The notes: generated by a model not told the origin, from the sequence alone. Positions 17,198 to 25,118 are shown, numbered from the stretch's first letter. The stretch is DNA of 64,000 nt from Chryseobacterium indologenes (GCF_002025665.1 NZ_CP018786.1:2356001-2420000), one strand, 5' to 3'. A program made the numbers and translations.

Positions 17198-17917
17198 TTA
17201 GAATTTATAATTCAGACCTAACTGAAATACTCTGTTGTTATTTTCAGCGGCAGACATGCTCTTATCAATCTTTGTTAAGCTGTTTACATATCTTGCATTG
17301 ATCCCGATATTGGAAGTGATATCATATCCTAAACCAAGACCTAATCCGAAATTGAATCTGTTGATCATGTCTTTGTCAATATCTGTAGAGTGAGAACTTG
17401 CAGTAGTGGTTGTAACCCCTCCTGTAGTACTTGCTACAGTAGATTCTCCTTTATTCTTTCCACTGATGAAATAACTGAATTCAGGTCCTGCTTCAATATA
17501 AAACTTCTCCATTGGTCTCATCTGAACCATTAAAGGAACAGAAATATAATCCATTTTTACTCTGCTCTGTACCTTGGTTTTTACGTTCGTTACGCCATTG
17601 TCTGTTTCTGTAGAATACATTACATCCTTTGCACCCATTTGGTTGTATAATACCTCTGGTTGGAAGCTGAATTGTTTTGAAATTGGAATGTTAACGAATA
17701 CACCAGCGTGGAAACCTAGTTGTTGGCTGTTGATACCAAACTTCTGCTGACTGAAATAAGCTGAGTTTCCCCCTGCTTTAATCCCGAATCTAATAGGCTG
17801 AACATCTTTTTTTAGTGGTGATGCATTTACTGTTTTCGTTTCTGTCTTTGTTTCTGTCTCCTGGGCAAAAGCTAGCGTACCAGCAGTTAATGCTAATCCT
17901 AAAAATAACTTCTTCAT
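17198..17917 (-). CDS. Outer-membrane beta-barrel protein, PorT/OmpW-like paralogue 1
   Basis: A 239-residue barrel of the OMP_b-brl_2 (PorT-like) type. Signal peptide MKKLFLGLALTAGTLAFAQ; the mature part has PIRFGIKAGGN, FSFQPEVLYNQMG, FYIEAGPEFSYFISG, FGLGLGLGYDIT and NIGINARYVNSL, and ends FQLGLNYKF with the C-terminal Phe of outer-membrane proteins. I start it at ATG 17917; the frame extends to 17998, but that would run through the promoter. It is the most distant member of a five-gene tandem family and the only one with the long Ser/Thr loop after the ISG strand. A perfect -24/-12 promoter lies at 17982-17997. Function unknown. Confidence 0.88.
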   Translation of the reverse strand: MKKLFLGLALTAGTLAFAQETETKTETKTVNASPLKKDVQPIRFGIKAGGNSAYFSQQKFGINSQQLGFHAGVFVNIPISKQFSFQPEVLYNQMGAKDVMYSTETDNGVTNVKTKVQSRVKMDYISVPLMVQMRPMEKFYIEAGPEFSYFISGKNKGESTVASTTGGVTTTTASSHSTDIDKDMINRFNFGLGLGLGYDITSNIGINARYVNSLTKIDKSMSAAENNNRVFQLGLNYKF

Positions 17918-17981
17918 AATTTTATTTTTTAATTTTACTATTTGTGTGTCGGATGATCTCTCAATCTGACTCGTATTATTT

Positions 17982-17997
17982 TGCAAATTGCTTGCCA
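17982..17997 (-). promoter_or_regulatory. Sigma-54-like -24/-12 promoter of barrel gene 1
   Basis: Minus-strand TGGCAAGCAATTTGCA fits TGGCAnG-N4-TTGCW exactly, GG and GC twelve bases apart. No TAnnTTTG box is found at a usable distance. Confidence 0.7.
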
Positions 17998-18230
17998 AAA
18001 TTAAAAAATGCCTGTTTATAGGTGTTTTCAGGCTGTTTTCAGGAAGTTTTTTTTTAATAATTTATCCCTTTTTGATGAATAAATTTGTTGCAAACTGAAT
18101 GTTTTGTGAAAATACTTGAACGTCTGATGGGCTTTATTGTTGATAATTGAAATGATGAAAAAATTTAAACTGGAATTAGCCTTTTCAAGAATTAACAAAG
18201 TATTCTGGGTTATTTTTAAGAATAGAAATA

Positions 18231-18258
18231 AAAATACCGGACTCTTAAAGCCCGGTAT
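18231..18258 (-). terminator. Hairpin terminator of barrel gene 2
   Basis: Arms ATACCGG and CCGGTAT, with TTTTTATT following on the minus strand; 25 bases after the stop. Confidence 0.78.
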
Positions 18259-18282
18259 CAGTTTTGAAAATAATAAATATCT

Positions 18283-18981
18283 CTATTTAAAGCGATAAGC
18301 CACTCCAAGCTGAAGCGCATTATTTCTGACTTTACTACCGTAATCATTCTTGAAGATTCCTGTTATACCTGCCGTAAATCTGGCGGTCACTCCAAAATTT
18401 TGAGTAAAATAATATCCTGCACCAATTCCAATTCCGAAATTGAACTTATTATATATTTTCATCGGAATTTTATTGGAGAAATTCTCAGTACTAACAACAG
18501 TTGTACCATCGTATCTCATTTCGTTTCTTCCGTCTCCTTCTATTTTTCCTCCCAGAAGTAAACCAAATTCAGGTCCTGCCTCCACATACAATTGAGGAAG
18601 AATATTGTACTGAACCATAATAGGAAGAGTAAGGTAGTTTAAATTAGTTTTGTAATCATATTCCTGTTTCGTAAAATAATCTCCCGAATCATGAATAAAG
18701 AGGTCTTCCGTTTTTGAGCCTAGTTGGCTGAAAAGAAGCTCGGGTTGTATACTGAATTTTTCAGCAAGAGAAATATTGGCAAATATTCCGATATGTGAAC
18801 CTGCTTTTATTTTTTCGCTATTATCAACTTCATTTCTTTCACCTCTGCTGAAAGCAGAACCATTGAAACCGGCTTTAATCCCGAATTTTACTGAAGATGG
18901 TGTGGTGGAAGACTGTTCTTTTTCCTGTGCATTCATTAAAAAAGAGCTGACAAATGTAAGTCCTAGAAAAATTTTTTTCAT
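18283..18981 (-). CDS. Outer-membrane beta-barrel protein, paralogue 2
   Basis: A 232-residue barrel with signal peptide MKKIFLGLTFVSSFLMNAQ. Shared family strands: KFGIKAGFNGSAF, FSIQPELLFSQLG, LYVEAGPEFGLLLGG, FGIGIGAGYYFTQNFGVTAR and a C-terminal LQLGVAYRFK. It differs from its neighbours by a charged loop after strand 1 (SRGERNEVDNSEKIKAG) and a long insert at about residues 150-175. Located in the outer membrane; substrate unknown. Preceded by a -24/-12 promoter at 19007-19022, only 26 bases upstream of the start, so the 5' leader is very short. Confidence 0.88.
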   Translation of the reverse strand: MKKIFLGLTFVSSFLMNAQEKEQSSTTPSSVKFGIKAGFNGSAFSRGERNEVDNSEKIKAGSHIGIFANISLAEKFSIQPELLFSQLGSKTEDLFIHDSGDYFTKQEYDYKTNLNYLTLPIMVQYNILPQLYVEAGPEFGLLLGGKIEGDGRNEMRYDGTTVVSTENFSNKIPMKIYNKFNFGIGIGAGYYFTQNFGVTARFTAGITGIFKNDYGSKVRNNALQLGVAYRFK

Positions 18982-19006
18982 GATTTAAGTTTTATTTTCT
19001 GATTAT

Positions 19007-19022
19007 GGCAAATTATCTGCCA
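19007..19022 (-). promoter_or_regulatory. Sigma-54-like promoter of barrel gene 2
   Basis: Minus-strand TGGCAGATAATTTGCC: GG and GC twelve bases apart, matching TGGCA-N6-TTGC. Confidence 0.65.
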
Positions 19023-19058
19023 TAAAGATAAGAAGTGATAAAAATCATACGGTATGCG

Positions 19059-19094
19059 AAAAAGTCAGGCTTAAACTAATAAACCTGACTTTTT
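19059..19094 (-). terminator. Orphan hairpin terminator
   Basis: Perfect arms AAAAAGTCAGG and CCTGACTTTTT with a 14-base loop. No gene ends into it from the right: the only thing upstream on this strand is the sigma-54-like promoter at 19325-19340. Confidence 0.75.
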
Positions 19095-19324
19095 CTATTG
19101 AAATCAAAATGTATTTTAATCATGAAACAAAATATATTCAATATTCTGTTGTGTACTCTAATGTTCAGCCTACCTGATACAGTTCTCGTTAAAAGTTAAT
19201 GGTAATAGTTAGATTTTAATTTTGATATTCAATTGAATATCAACTGAATCAAAGCATACTCATTGTAAAAAACAAGACCGTAAGTTGGAAATTTCCGGAA
19301 TAGAGTACAATCAACTATTCAATA
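19059..19324 (-). ncRNA. Candidate sigma-54-dependent small RNA (or relic of a lost barrel gene)
   Basis: The interval between a -24/-12 promoter (19325-19340) and a terminator (19059-19094) holds no ORF of useful length on the minus strand. The roughly 250-base transcript would contain a perfect 22-base palindrome at 19222-19243. It also has a long-range pairing of TGTACTCTA (near its 5' end) with TAGAGTACA (19152-19160), extended by GTTG/CAAC across a 2-base bulge. Either a structured RNA was built on a duplicated promoter/terminator unit, or a barrel gene was lost and only its signals remain. No residual barrel reading frame could be seen, which favours RNA or complete decay. Confidence 0.45.
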
Positions 19325-19340
19325 CGCAAATTTCTTGCCA
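19325..19340 (-). promoter_or_regulatory. Orphan sigma-54-like promoter
   Basis: Minus-strand TGGCAAGAAATTTGCG fits TGGCAnG-N4-TTGC. It lies past the terminator of barrel gene 3, so it must start a separate transcript. Confidence 0.68.
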
Positions 19341-19358
19341 AAAAATATTCAAACAATA

Positions 19359-19388
19359 AAAAAGCCGGATTATAGTAAACCCGGCTTT
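19359..19388 (-). terminator. Hairpin terminator of barrel gene 3
   Basis: Arms AAAGCCGG and CCGGCTTT, with TTTTTATTG on the minus strand; 23 bases after the stop. Confidence 0.82.
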
Positions 19389-19410
19389 GTATTGAATAGA
19401 AAGTTTGTTT

Positions 19411-20004
19411 TTAGAATTTATAAGCTAAACCAAACTGGAATACTCCATTTTTCGCTTTATCTTCAGATAAATCAGGTCTGTTTTTCGCTACATCTGTTAA
19501 ACCAGCAACATATCTTGCGGTAACACCGATGTTTTGTGTGAAATAGTATCCTGCTCCAAGACCAATTCCGAAATCAAATGATTTGAAAACGTCTTTGGCA
19601 TCTGTAGAGTTTGATTTATATTTTAATTTTGAATTCACAAGGAAACTAAACTGTGGACCAGCCTCCAGATATAGATTAGGTAGGGCATTATACTGAAGCA
19701 TCAATGGGATAGAGATATAATCTAAATTAGCTTTTACATCACTGTCTACTTTAGCTTTTGCACCCATTCCACTATATAATACTTCCGGTTGGAAAGAGAA
19801 ATCCTGAGCTACAGGAATATTAGCAAATACACCTCCGTAGAATCCAGCTTTAGAGTTGAATTCACTATCAGTAAGAGTGGAAATATTAAGACCTGCTTTT
19901 ACACCAAATCTAACTGGTGAAGTTGAAGCAGTAGAAGTTGAAGTCTTCTGAGAGAATGCAAAAGTACCTGCTACTAGGGCAAGGCCTAAAAAAATCTTTT
20001 TCAT
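19411..20004 (-). CDS. Outer-membrane beta-barrel protein, paralogue 3
   Basis: A 197-residue barrel, the shortest of the array. Signal peptide MKKIFLGLALVAGTFAFSQ, then VRFGVKAGLNISTLTDSEF, AGFYGGVFANIPVAQDFSFQ, PEVLYSGMGAKAK, LYLEAGPQFSFLVNSKLK, FGIGLGAGYYFTQNIGVTAR and FQFGLAYKF. It is closest to paralogues 4 and 5, sharing the YVAGLTDVAKNRP segment with paralogue 5. That identity suggests recent duplication or gene conversion. Preceded by a -24/-12 promoter at 20055-20070 and followed by its own terminator. Confidence 0.9.
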   Translation of the reverse strand: MKKIFLGLALVAGTFAFSQKTSTSTASTSPVRFGVKAGLNISTLTDSEFNSKAGFYGGVFANIPVAQDFSFQPEVLYSGMGAKAKVDSDVKANLDYISIPLMLQYNALPNLYLEAGPQFSFLVNSKLKYKSNSTDAKDVFKSFDFGIGLGAGYYFTQNIGVTARYVAGLTDVAKNRPDLSEDKAKNGVFQFGLAYKF

Positions 20005-20054
20005 AAGTTTTATATTTTAATAGTTATTAAGTTTTATTTAACATTTCATTAAGA

Positions 20055-20070
20055 AACAAACGGTGTGCCA
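20055..20070 (-). promoter_or_regulatory. Sigma-54-like promoter of barrel gene 3
   Basis: Minus-strand TGGCACACCGTTTGTT has a canonical TGGCAC -24 element; the -12 element is TTGT instead of TTGC, at the correct spacing. Confidence 0.6.
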
Positions 20071-20141
20071 AAGTTTAAATGTGCTGTAAATCTACTATTT
20101 ACCATGTTTTTTGAAGAATAATTTTTCTATTGTATTAAAAA

Positions 20142-20165
20142 AGCCGGATTAAAATTAATCCGGCT
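20142..20165 (-). terminator. Hairpin terminator of barrel gene 4
   Basis: Perfect arms AGCCGGATTAA and TTAATCCGGCT around two bases; 44 bases past the stop. Confidence 0.82.
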
Positions 20166-20209
20166 CCACTTTAATTATAAAAACTTAATGAAAAAAGCTT
20201 AATAAAGCT

Positions 20210-20830
20210 TTAGAATTTGTAGTTTACTCCTACCTGGAATACCCCATTTCTCACAGAACCTTCTCTGTCGTATCCGTAGTGATATTTTGTTTTTACAATA
20301 TCAGATAATCCGGCAGTGTATCTTACATTTATCCCAATGTTTTTGGTAATATAGTAGCCTGCTCCCAATCCGATTCCAAAATCGAAAGATTGAGTTCCAT
20401 TTTTAAGAAGGCTCGTAGATTCACTTTTCTTTAACCTTGCATCAATTAAAAAATTAAATTGAGGCCCTGCTTCTACATAGAAATTTGGAAGTGCCTTATA
20501 TTGGAACATTACCGGAACAGAAAGATATTCTAAATTAAGTTTTGCATTACTGCCTCCTTTTTCTTTAGCCCCCACAGCACTATATAATACTTCCGGCTGA
20601 ATAGAGAAATCCTTAGCGACAGGAATATTCACAAAAACACCACCATAGAATCCTGCTTTTGAATTCATATTCATATTAGAAAGATTGGAAACATTAAGTC
20701 CCGCTTTCAAACCGAATTTGATTTTAGAAGAAGATGTGGATGGAGTTGTAGCTTCAGTAGAAGTGGAAGTGCTTTGAGCAAAAGCAAAAGTGCCTGCGAT
20801 AAGTGCCAGGCCTAGAAAAATCTTTTTCAT
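20210..20830 (-). CDS. Outer-membrane beta-barrel protein, paralogue 4
   Basis: A 206-residue barrel with signal peptide MKKIFLGLALIAGTFAFAQ and a Ser/Thr-rich mature N-terminus (STSTSTEATTPSTSSS). Then come the family strands IKFGLKAGLNVSNLSNMN, AGFYGGVFVNIPVAKDFSIQ, PEVLYSAVGAKEKGG, FYVEAGPQFNFLIDARLK, FGIGLGAGYYITKNIGINVR and FQVGVNYKF. Its last strand resembles paralogue 1, while its centre resembles paralogue 3. Preceded by a weak -24/-12 promoter at 20871-20886. Transport or adhesion role unknown. Confidence 0.9.
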   Translation of the reverse strand: MKKIFLGLALIAGTFAFAQSTSTSTEATTPSTSSSKIKFGLKAGLNVSNLSNMNMNSKAGFYGGVFVNIPVAKDFSIQPEVLYSAVGAKEKGGSNAKLNLEYLSVPVMFQYKALPNFYVEAGPQFNFLIDARLKKSESTSLLKNGTQSFDFGIGLGAGYYITKNIGINVRYTAGLSDIVKTKYHYGYDREGSVRNGVFQVGVNYKF

Positions 20831-20870
20831 AGATTAGTTTAAATTTTACGTTGTTTAACGTCGGAGAAGC

Positions 20871-20886
20871 AACAAACAATATGCCG
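20871..20886 (-). promoter_or_regulatory. Weak sigma-54-like promoter of barrel gene 4
   Basis: Minus-strand CGGCATATTGTTTGTT keeps GGCA and TTTG at the family spacing but deviates at both outer bases; accepted mainly because of its position in the series. Confidence 0.45.
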
Positions 20887-20992
20887 GGAACCCCCTTGTA
20901 TAAAGACTTTATGGGTTTTTAACAAATTGATAAGTCATCGAATTGGGATGTATTTTTGTTGTTTTATTAACACTTTGTTATTTTAACATAAA

Positions 20993-21026
20993 AAAAGAAC
21001 AGATTAAAAAATTAATCTGTTCTTTT
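20993..21026 (-). terminator. Hairpin terminator of barrel gene 5
   Basis: Perfect arms AAAAGAACAGATTAA and TTAATCTGTTCTTTT around an A-rich loop; 35 bases after the stop. Confidence 0.85.
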
Positions 21027-21061
21027 CTATTGAATATAAAATTTGTTAGTGAATGTGTAGC

Positions 21062-21697
21062 TTATTTAAATTTATAAGCTAATCCTACCTGGAATAGGTT
21101 GTTTCTTGTAGCATCAGATCCACTAGGTCTGTTTTTCGCTACATCTGTTAAACCTGCAACATATCTTGCGGTAAGTCCTAAGTTCGGAGTGAAATAATAT
21201 CCAGCTCCAAGACCAATACCAAAGTTAAATGTATTTAGATTGTCTTTGTAGTTATCGGTAGTGTTAGAATCTCCGTTTGATTCATTTTTGAACTTGTTTT
21301 TAGCACTTACCATAAAACCAAATTCCGGTCCTGCTTCCACATAAAGATTTGGAATCAGGTTGTACTGGAACATTACCGGTACTGTAATATAATCTAATTT
21401 GGTAGAAGCAGAAAACTTAGTGTTTCCTAAAGTATAATTTGATTTATTACCATATTGTGAATACTGAACCTCTGGCTGAACGCTGAATGAAGCTGCTAAT
21501 GGAATGTTGGCAAATACACCTGCGTTGAATCCTATTTTAGATTTCTGATCATCAAGACCGCTATCTTTTGAAAGTGAAGAAACGTTCATACCTCCTTTTA
21601 CCCCAAATGTTACCGGATTAGAAGATGTGTTTCCTGTTTGTTGAGCGAATGCGAATGTTCCTGCAGTTAACGCTAATCCTAAAATTAACTTTTTCAT
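21062..21697 (-). CDS. Outer-membrane beta-barrel protein, paralogue 5
   Basis: A 211-residue barrel. Signal peptide MKKLILGLALTAGTFAFAQ; strands VTFGVKGGMNVSSLSKDSG, FSVQPEVQYSQYGNKSNY, LYVEAGPEFGFMVSAKNK, FGIGLGAGYYFTPNLGLTAR and YVAGLTDVAKNRPSG, ending FQVGLAYKFK. It is the first gene of the array in transcription direction and has the same layout as the others: own promoter (21780-21795) and own terminator. Loops differ strongly between paralogues while strands are conserved, as expected for surface-exposed loops under selection. Confidence 0.9.
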   Translation of the reverse strand: MKKLILGLALTAGTFAFAQQTGNTSSNPVTFGVKGGMNVSSLSKDSGLDDQKSKIGFNAGVFANIPLAASFSVQPEVQYSQYGNKSNYTLGNTKFSASTKLDYITVPVMFQYNLIPNLYVEAGPEFGFMVSAKNKFKNESNGDSNTTDNYKDNLNTFNFGIGLGAGYYFTPNLGLTARYVAGLTDVAKNRPSGSDATRNNLFQVGLAYKFK

Positions 21698-21779
21698 AAC
21701 TTTAATTTTTTTAATTTTACTCTTTCTTAATTTTAAATTTTACTACTTGTTCAGCTTTTCAGTTGAACGCAGAGTATCT

Positions 21780-21795
21780 TTCAAATTGCTTGCCA
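21780..21795 (-). promoter_or_regulatory. Sigma-54-like promoter of barrel gene 5
   Basis: Minus-strand TGGCAAGCAATTTGAA: the -24 element is identical to that of barrel gene 1; the -12 element has TTGA rather than TTGC. Confidence 0.58.
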
Positions 21796-21822
21796 AAAAT
21801 ATTTTTTATGAGTAAAATCAAT

Positions 21823-21854
21823 AAAAAAATCACTTAGTGTTTAAGTGATTTTTT
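21823..21854 (-). terminator. Hairpin terminator of aroB
   Basis: Perfect 13-bp arms AAAAAATCACTTA and TAAGTGATTTTTT, located between the aroB stop and the barrel gene 5 promoter region. Confidence 0.8.
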
Positions 21855-21974
21855 AAATATATTATTGATTATTAATGAATTGCAATTTTAAATAAATGTT
21901 TGTTTAGACGTGGTCTAAATTGACAATTTTGTCAAAAATAGGTTTTAAAATGAATTTATTTTTCGAAAAAAACG

Positions 21975-23021
21975 TTAAGCATCGTTCAATTTTCTATAAA
22001 AAGATAAAGATTCAAGGATATTTTCCTGGCTACATTGATGATCATAGATGCAAGAACCTATTCCCGAAAGCAGAGAGAAATTGATTTTACTGTCTGTATT
22101 CTTTTTATCGTTTAGTAATAATGCAGTAATATCTTCATCTTTAAAATCGCTGATATCAAGGTATGGATAATATCTCTGAATGTTTTCAATGATTATTTTT
22201 GAATCTTCTTCAGAAATAAGATTTTCAAGATAAGCAAGATGAGCTTCAGCAATCATTCCCATAGCCACAGCTTCACCGTGAAGGATTGGATTTTCCTGCT
22301 GCAGACATAAGCTTTCTACTGCGTGTCCTATTGTATGCCCGAAATTAAGTGTTTTTCTAATGTTCTGCTCATGAAAATCCTGATCTACAACGTTCTGCTT
22401 AATATTCATAGACGTTTGAATATGTGGAATTACCGTTTCCACTTCCAGTTTACGGATCTGTGTCAGCTGATCCCAATGATTTTTATCAGCAATTAACCCA
22501 TGTTTCAGCATTTCAGCAAATCCGCTTCTTAATTCTTTAAAAGGCAATGTTTCTAAGAATTTCGGGAAAATAAAGATTTGCTCAGGGAAAGCAAAAGTTC
22601 CCACCATATTTTTATAGTGCATCAAATCTATTCCCGTCTTTCCGCCTATAGAAGCATCACACATTGATAAAAGGGTAGTAGGGATGTTAATAAACTGTAT
22701 TCCTCTTTTATAAGTAGATGCTACAAATCCGCCCATATCCGTAATTACACCGCCACCAAGGTTGATTACCAGCGCTTTTCTGTCTGCCTTCATTTCTGTA
22801 AGAATTTCCCAAAGCTGATTGGCTGTCTGGATATTTTTCATTTCCTCTCCCGCTTCAATCTCTAAAATTTCAAAGCCAAGATCCGTTTCCATATTTCCTA
22901 AAAGAACAGGAAGGCAGTATTCATGGGTGTTTTCATCTACAAGAATGAAAATTTTACTGAAAGTTTTTTCGTGAAGAAACTCGTTGAGCTGTGAAAAATT
23001 ATCGTTTAATATTGTTATCAT
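21975..23021 (-). CDS. aroB: 3-dehydroquinate synthase
   Basis: Second step of the shikimate pathway: converts DAHP to 3-dehydroquinate using NAD and zinc. Family marks: INLGGGVITDMGGFVASTYKRG, TTLLSMCDASIGGKTGI, MLKHGLI, NFGHTIGHAVE (zinc His) and ILHGEAVAMGM. Length 348 is normal. The start ATG at 23021 is the first in frame; a TAACTTTG -7 box on the minus strand (23060-23067) precedes it. It is divergent from the pseudouridine synthase gene and single in its transcript. Confidence 0.96.
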   Translation of the reverse strand: MITILNDNFSQLNEFLHEKTFSKIFILVDENTHEYCLPVLLGNMETDLGFEILEIEAGEEMKNIQTANQLWEILTEMKADRKALVINLGGGVITDMGGFVASTYKRGIQFINIPTTLLSMCDASIGGKTGIDLMHYKNMVGTFAFPEQIFIFPKFLETLPFKELRSGFAEMLKHGLIADKNHWDQLTQIRKLEVETVIPHIQTSMNIKQNVVDQDFHEQNIRKTLNFGHTIGHAVESLCLQQENPILHGEAVAMGMIAEAHLAYLENLISEEDSKIIIENIQRYYPYLDISDFKDEDITALLLNDKKNTDSKINFSLLSGIGSCIYDHQCSQENILESLSFYRKLNDA

Positions 23022-23059
23022 CTTCTATTTTATGTAAAGTTAAAATGTAAACTATAGTG

Positions 23060-23067
23060 CAAAGTTA
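23060..23067 (-). promoter_or_regulatory. -7 promoter box of aroB
   Basis: Minus-strand TAACTTTG matches TAnnTTTG, about 40 bases upstream of the aroB start. Confidence 0.6.
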
Positions 23068-23100
23068 TGATTCTTAATTTTTAACTCGTAACTAAATTAC

Positions 23101-23108
23101 TATCTTTG
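23101..23108 (+). promoter_or_regulatory. -7 promoter box of the pseudouridine synthase gene
   Basis: TATCTTTG, exact TAnnTTTG match, followed by GC and 15 bases before the ATG at 23123. Confidence 0.68.
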
Positions 23109-23122
23109 CAGAAATTTTTAGA

Positions 23123-24304
23123 ATGAGCAGAGATAATAATAATTCAGACAGACCAAAGAGACCAAGAATTTCAACCAAGAAAAGTTCTGATGATTCTCGT
23201 GCTTCCAGATCTGGAAATTCTTCAAGATCAAAACCTTTTAAAAAGCCTTTCTCTAAAGATGGAGGAAAAAAAGGCCCGGAACATAAAGGATCCAACTCAA
23301 GATTTGAAAAGAAACCTTTTAAAAGAAATACCGACAGTTTCGAAAATTCCAACGACGATTCAGGATCAAAATCTGAAAGAAAACCTTATATCACGAACAA
23401 AAGTGAGAGCTATGAGAAGAAATCTTTTGGAAAACCGAAGAGAGGAGGAAAGAATTTCGATACAAGAGATAAGTACGAAAGAGGCAGCCTGAAATACGGA
23501 AGAAGACCATCTAATGGAGAGGACAGAAATGATGACAAAACAAGATCTTTTGTACAGAAAAGAAGACTGAATAAAATTGAAAAAGATGTTCATAAAGACA
23601 GCATCCGTCTTAACAAGTATATCGCTAATTCAGGAATCTGCAGCAGAAGAGAAGCTGATGAACTGATTACTCAGGGGTTGGTAGAAGTCAACGGAAAGGT
23701 GGTAACTGAAATGGGATATCAGGTACAAAAAACAGACAGAGTAGTTTTTGATGGACAAAGCATTACCCCTGAAAAACCTGTATATGTACTTTTGAATAAG
23801 CCAAAAGGTTATATTTCTACTACAAAGGACGATAAAGCAAGAAAAACTGTAATGGATCTTGTAGCGAATGCTTCTCCTTACAGACTTTTCCCGGTGGGCA
23901 GACTGGACCGTTCTACAACAGGAGTTATTTTATTGACCAATGACGGACACATGACTAAGAAATTGACGCATCCATCATTTGATGCTAAGAAGATTTATCA
24001 TGTAACATTGGATAAGAAGCTTACTGGTGAAGATTTACGTCTTATTGCAGAAGGTATCCGTCTTGATGAAGGAGTAGCTGTTGTTGATCAGATTTCATAT
24101 ATTGAAGGGAAACCTAAGAATGAAATTGGAATTGAGATCCACATCGGATGGAACCGTGTTATCAGAAGAATTTTCCAAAGATTAGGATACGAAGTAGAAT
24201 CTTTAGACAGAGTAATGTTTGCAGGATTAACGAAGAAGAATATCAAGAGAGGACACTGGAGAATCCTTACAGAACTGGAAGTGAACAACCTTAAAATGCT
24301 TTAA
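23123..24304 (+). CDS. RsuA/RluB-family rRNA pseudouridine synthase with long basic N-terminal tail
   Basis: Isomerises a specific uridine in ribosomal RNA. The first 150 residues are a low-complexity Lys/Arg/Ser/Gly/Asp-rich tail, probably disordered and RNA-binding. An S4 domain follows (about 157-215, IRLNKYIANSGICSRREADE). The catalytic domain has VYVLLNKPKGYISTTKDD and the active-site GRLDRSTTG with Asp262, then RRIFQRLGYEVESLDR. RluB/RsuA family members usually have about 240-300 residues; the extra length is the tail, as is common in Bacteroidota. The target position cannot be inferred. A TATCTTTG promoter lies just upstream. Confidence 0.93.
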   Translation: MSRDNNNSDRPKRPRISTKKSSDDSRASRSGNSSRSKPFKKPFSKDGGKKGPEHKGSNSRFEKKPFKRNTDSFENSNDDSGSKSERKPYITNKSESYEKKSFGKPKRGGKNFDTRDKYERGSLKYGRRPSNGEDRNDDKTRSFVQKRRLNKIEKDVHKDSIRLNKYIANSGICSRREADELITQGLVEVNGKVVTEMGYQVQKTDRVVFDGQSITPEKPVYVLLNKPKGYISTTKDDKARKTVMDLVANASPYRLFPVGRLDRSTTGVILLTNDGHMTKKLTHPSFDAKKIYHVTLDKKLTGEDLRLIAEGIRLDEGVAVVDQISYIEGKPKNEIGIEIHIGWNRVIRRIFQRLGYEVESLDRVMFAGLTKKNIKRGHWRILTELEVNNLKML

Positions 24305-24399
24305 AAAAATAATGAATGATAAGTTATAAATGATGAATAACAGATTCAGATTTTTAACTTACTTCACTCTTTCAAAAAGTATCTTTAGGATAAAAAACA

Positions 24400-24428
24400 A
24401 AAAGCGCAGAATTAATTTCTGCGCTTTT
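24400..24428. terminator. Bidirectional hairpin terminator
   Basis: Arms AAAAGCGCAGAA and TTCTGCGCTTTT with A and T runs outside, between convergent genes. Confidence 0.85.
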
Positions 24429-24481
24429 TTTATTATATTAGGTCATAAATTTTAAAATTCATAACTCATCATTAAAAAGAA

Positions 24482-25087
24482 TTACCCTAATACAGTTACT
24501 CCTTTTTCAATCATTTCATAGATGGCATCTCTACCGTTGTCAGGTTTTACATTGACAGCACGTGTTCCATTGAAATGAAGACAAGTTACATATCCGTTGG
24601 CTACTGCATCCTGTGCTGTAAATTTAACACAATAGTCTAATGCCAGGCCTACGATTTCTACCAGCTGTATATCGTGATATTTCAAGAAGTCATCCAAACC
24701 GGTTTTCATAAAGTGGTTGTTATCCTGGAAACCGCTGTAGCTGTCAATTTCAATGTTTTTACCTTTCTGTACAATATGGGTTACTTTATCTCTGTTCAGA
24801 TCTTTATGGAATTCTGCTCCAAAAGTTCCCTGAATACAGTGATCCGGCCACATAAATTGTGGAACTCCATTTAAAATAATACTTTCTCCTACCTTTCTTC
24901 CATTGCTGCTTGCAAAACTTTTATGACCTGCAGGATGCCAGTCTTGTGTAAGAACCACCTGATCATATTCATTTTCCTCCATCAGGAGATTGATGTATGG
25001 AATAATTTCGCTGGCTCCAGGGACTGCAAGTGCTCCGCCTTCACAAAAATCATTCTGTACATCGACTATTATTAACGCTTTTTTCAT
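24482..25087 (-). CDS. pncA: Nicotinamidase (pyrazinamidase)
   Basis: Hydrolyses nicotinamide to nicotinate for NAD salvage. The isochorismatase-like fold shows IIVDVQNDFCEGGALAV (catalytic Asp9), TQDWHPAGHKSFAS (metal His), WPDHCIQGTFGAEFH, and VGLALDYCVKFTAQDA with the nucleophilic Cys. Length 201 fits. Cytoplasmic, monocistronic; a minus-strand TAGTTTTG (25119-25126) is a possible -7 box. Confidence 0.95.
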   Translation of the reverse strand: MKKALIIVDVQNDFCEGGALAVPGASEIIPYINLLMEENEYDQVVLTQDWHPAGHKSFASSNGRKVGESIILNGVPQFMWPDHCIQGTFGAEFHKDLNRDKVTHIVQKGKNIEIDSYSGFQDNNHFMKTGLDDFLKYHDIQLVEIVGLALDYCVKFTAQDAVANGYVTCLHFNGTRAVNVKPDNGRDAIYEMIEKGVTVLG

Positions 25088-25118
25088 ATTTTGATTTCTC
25101 GAATTTTTGATAAATTTA

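Noticed and set aside
19122..19199. 25-codon plus-strand ORF with signal-like start MKQNIFNILLCTLMFS
   Set aside because: Too short, no ribosome binding site preceding it, and it lies in antisense to the putative sigma-54-driven RNA; noted but unsupported.
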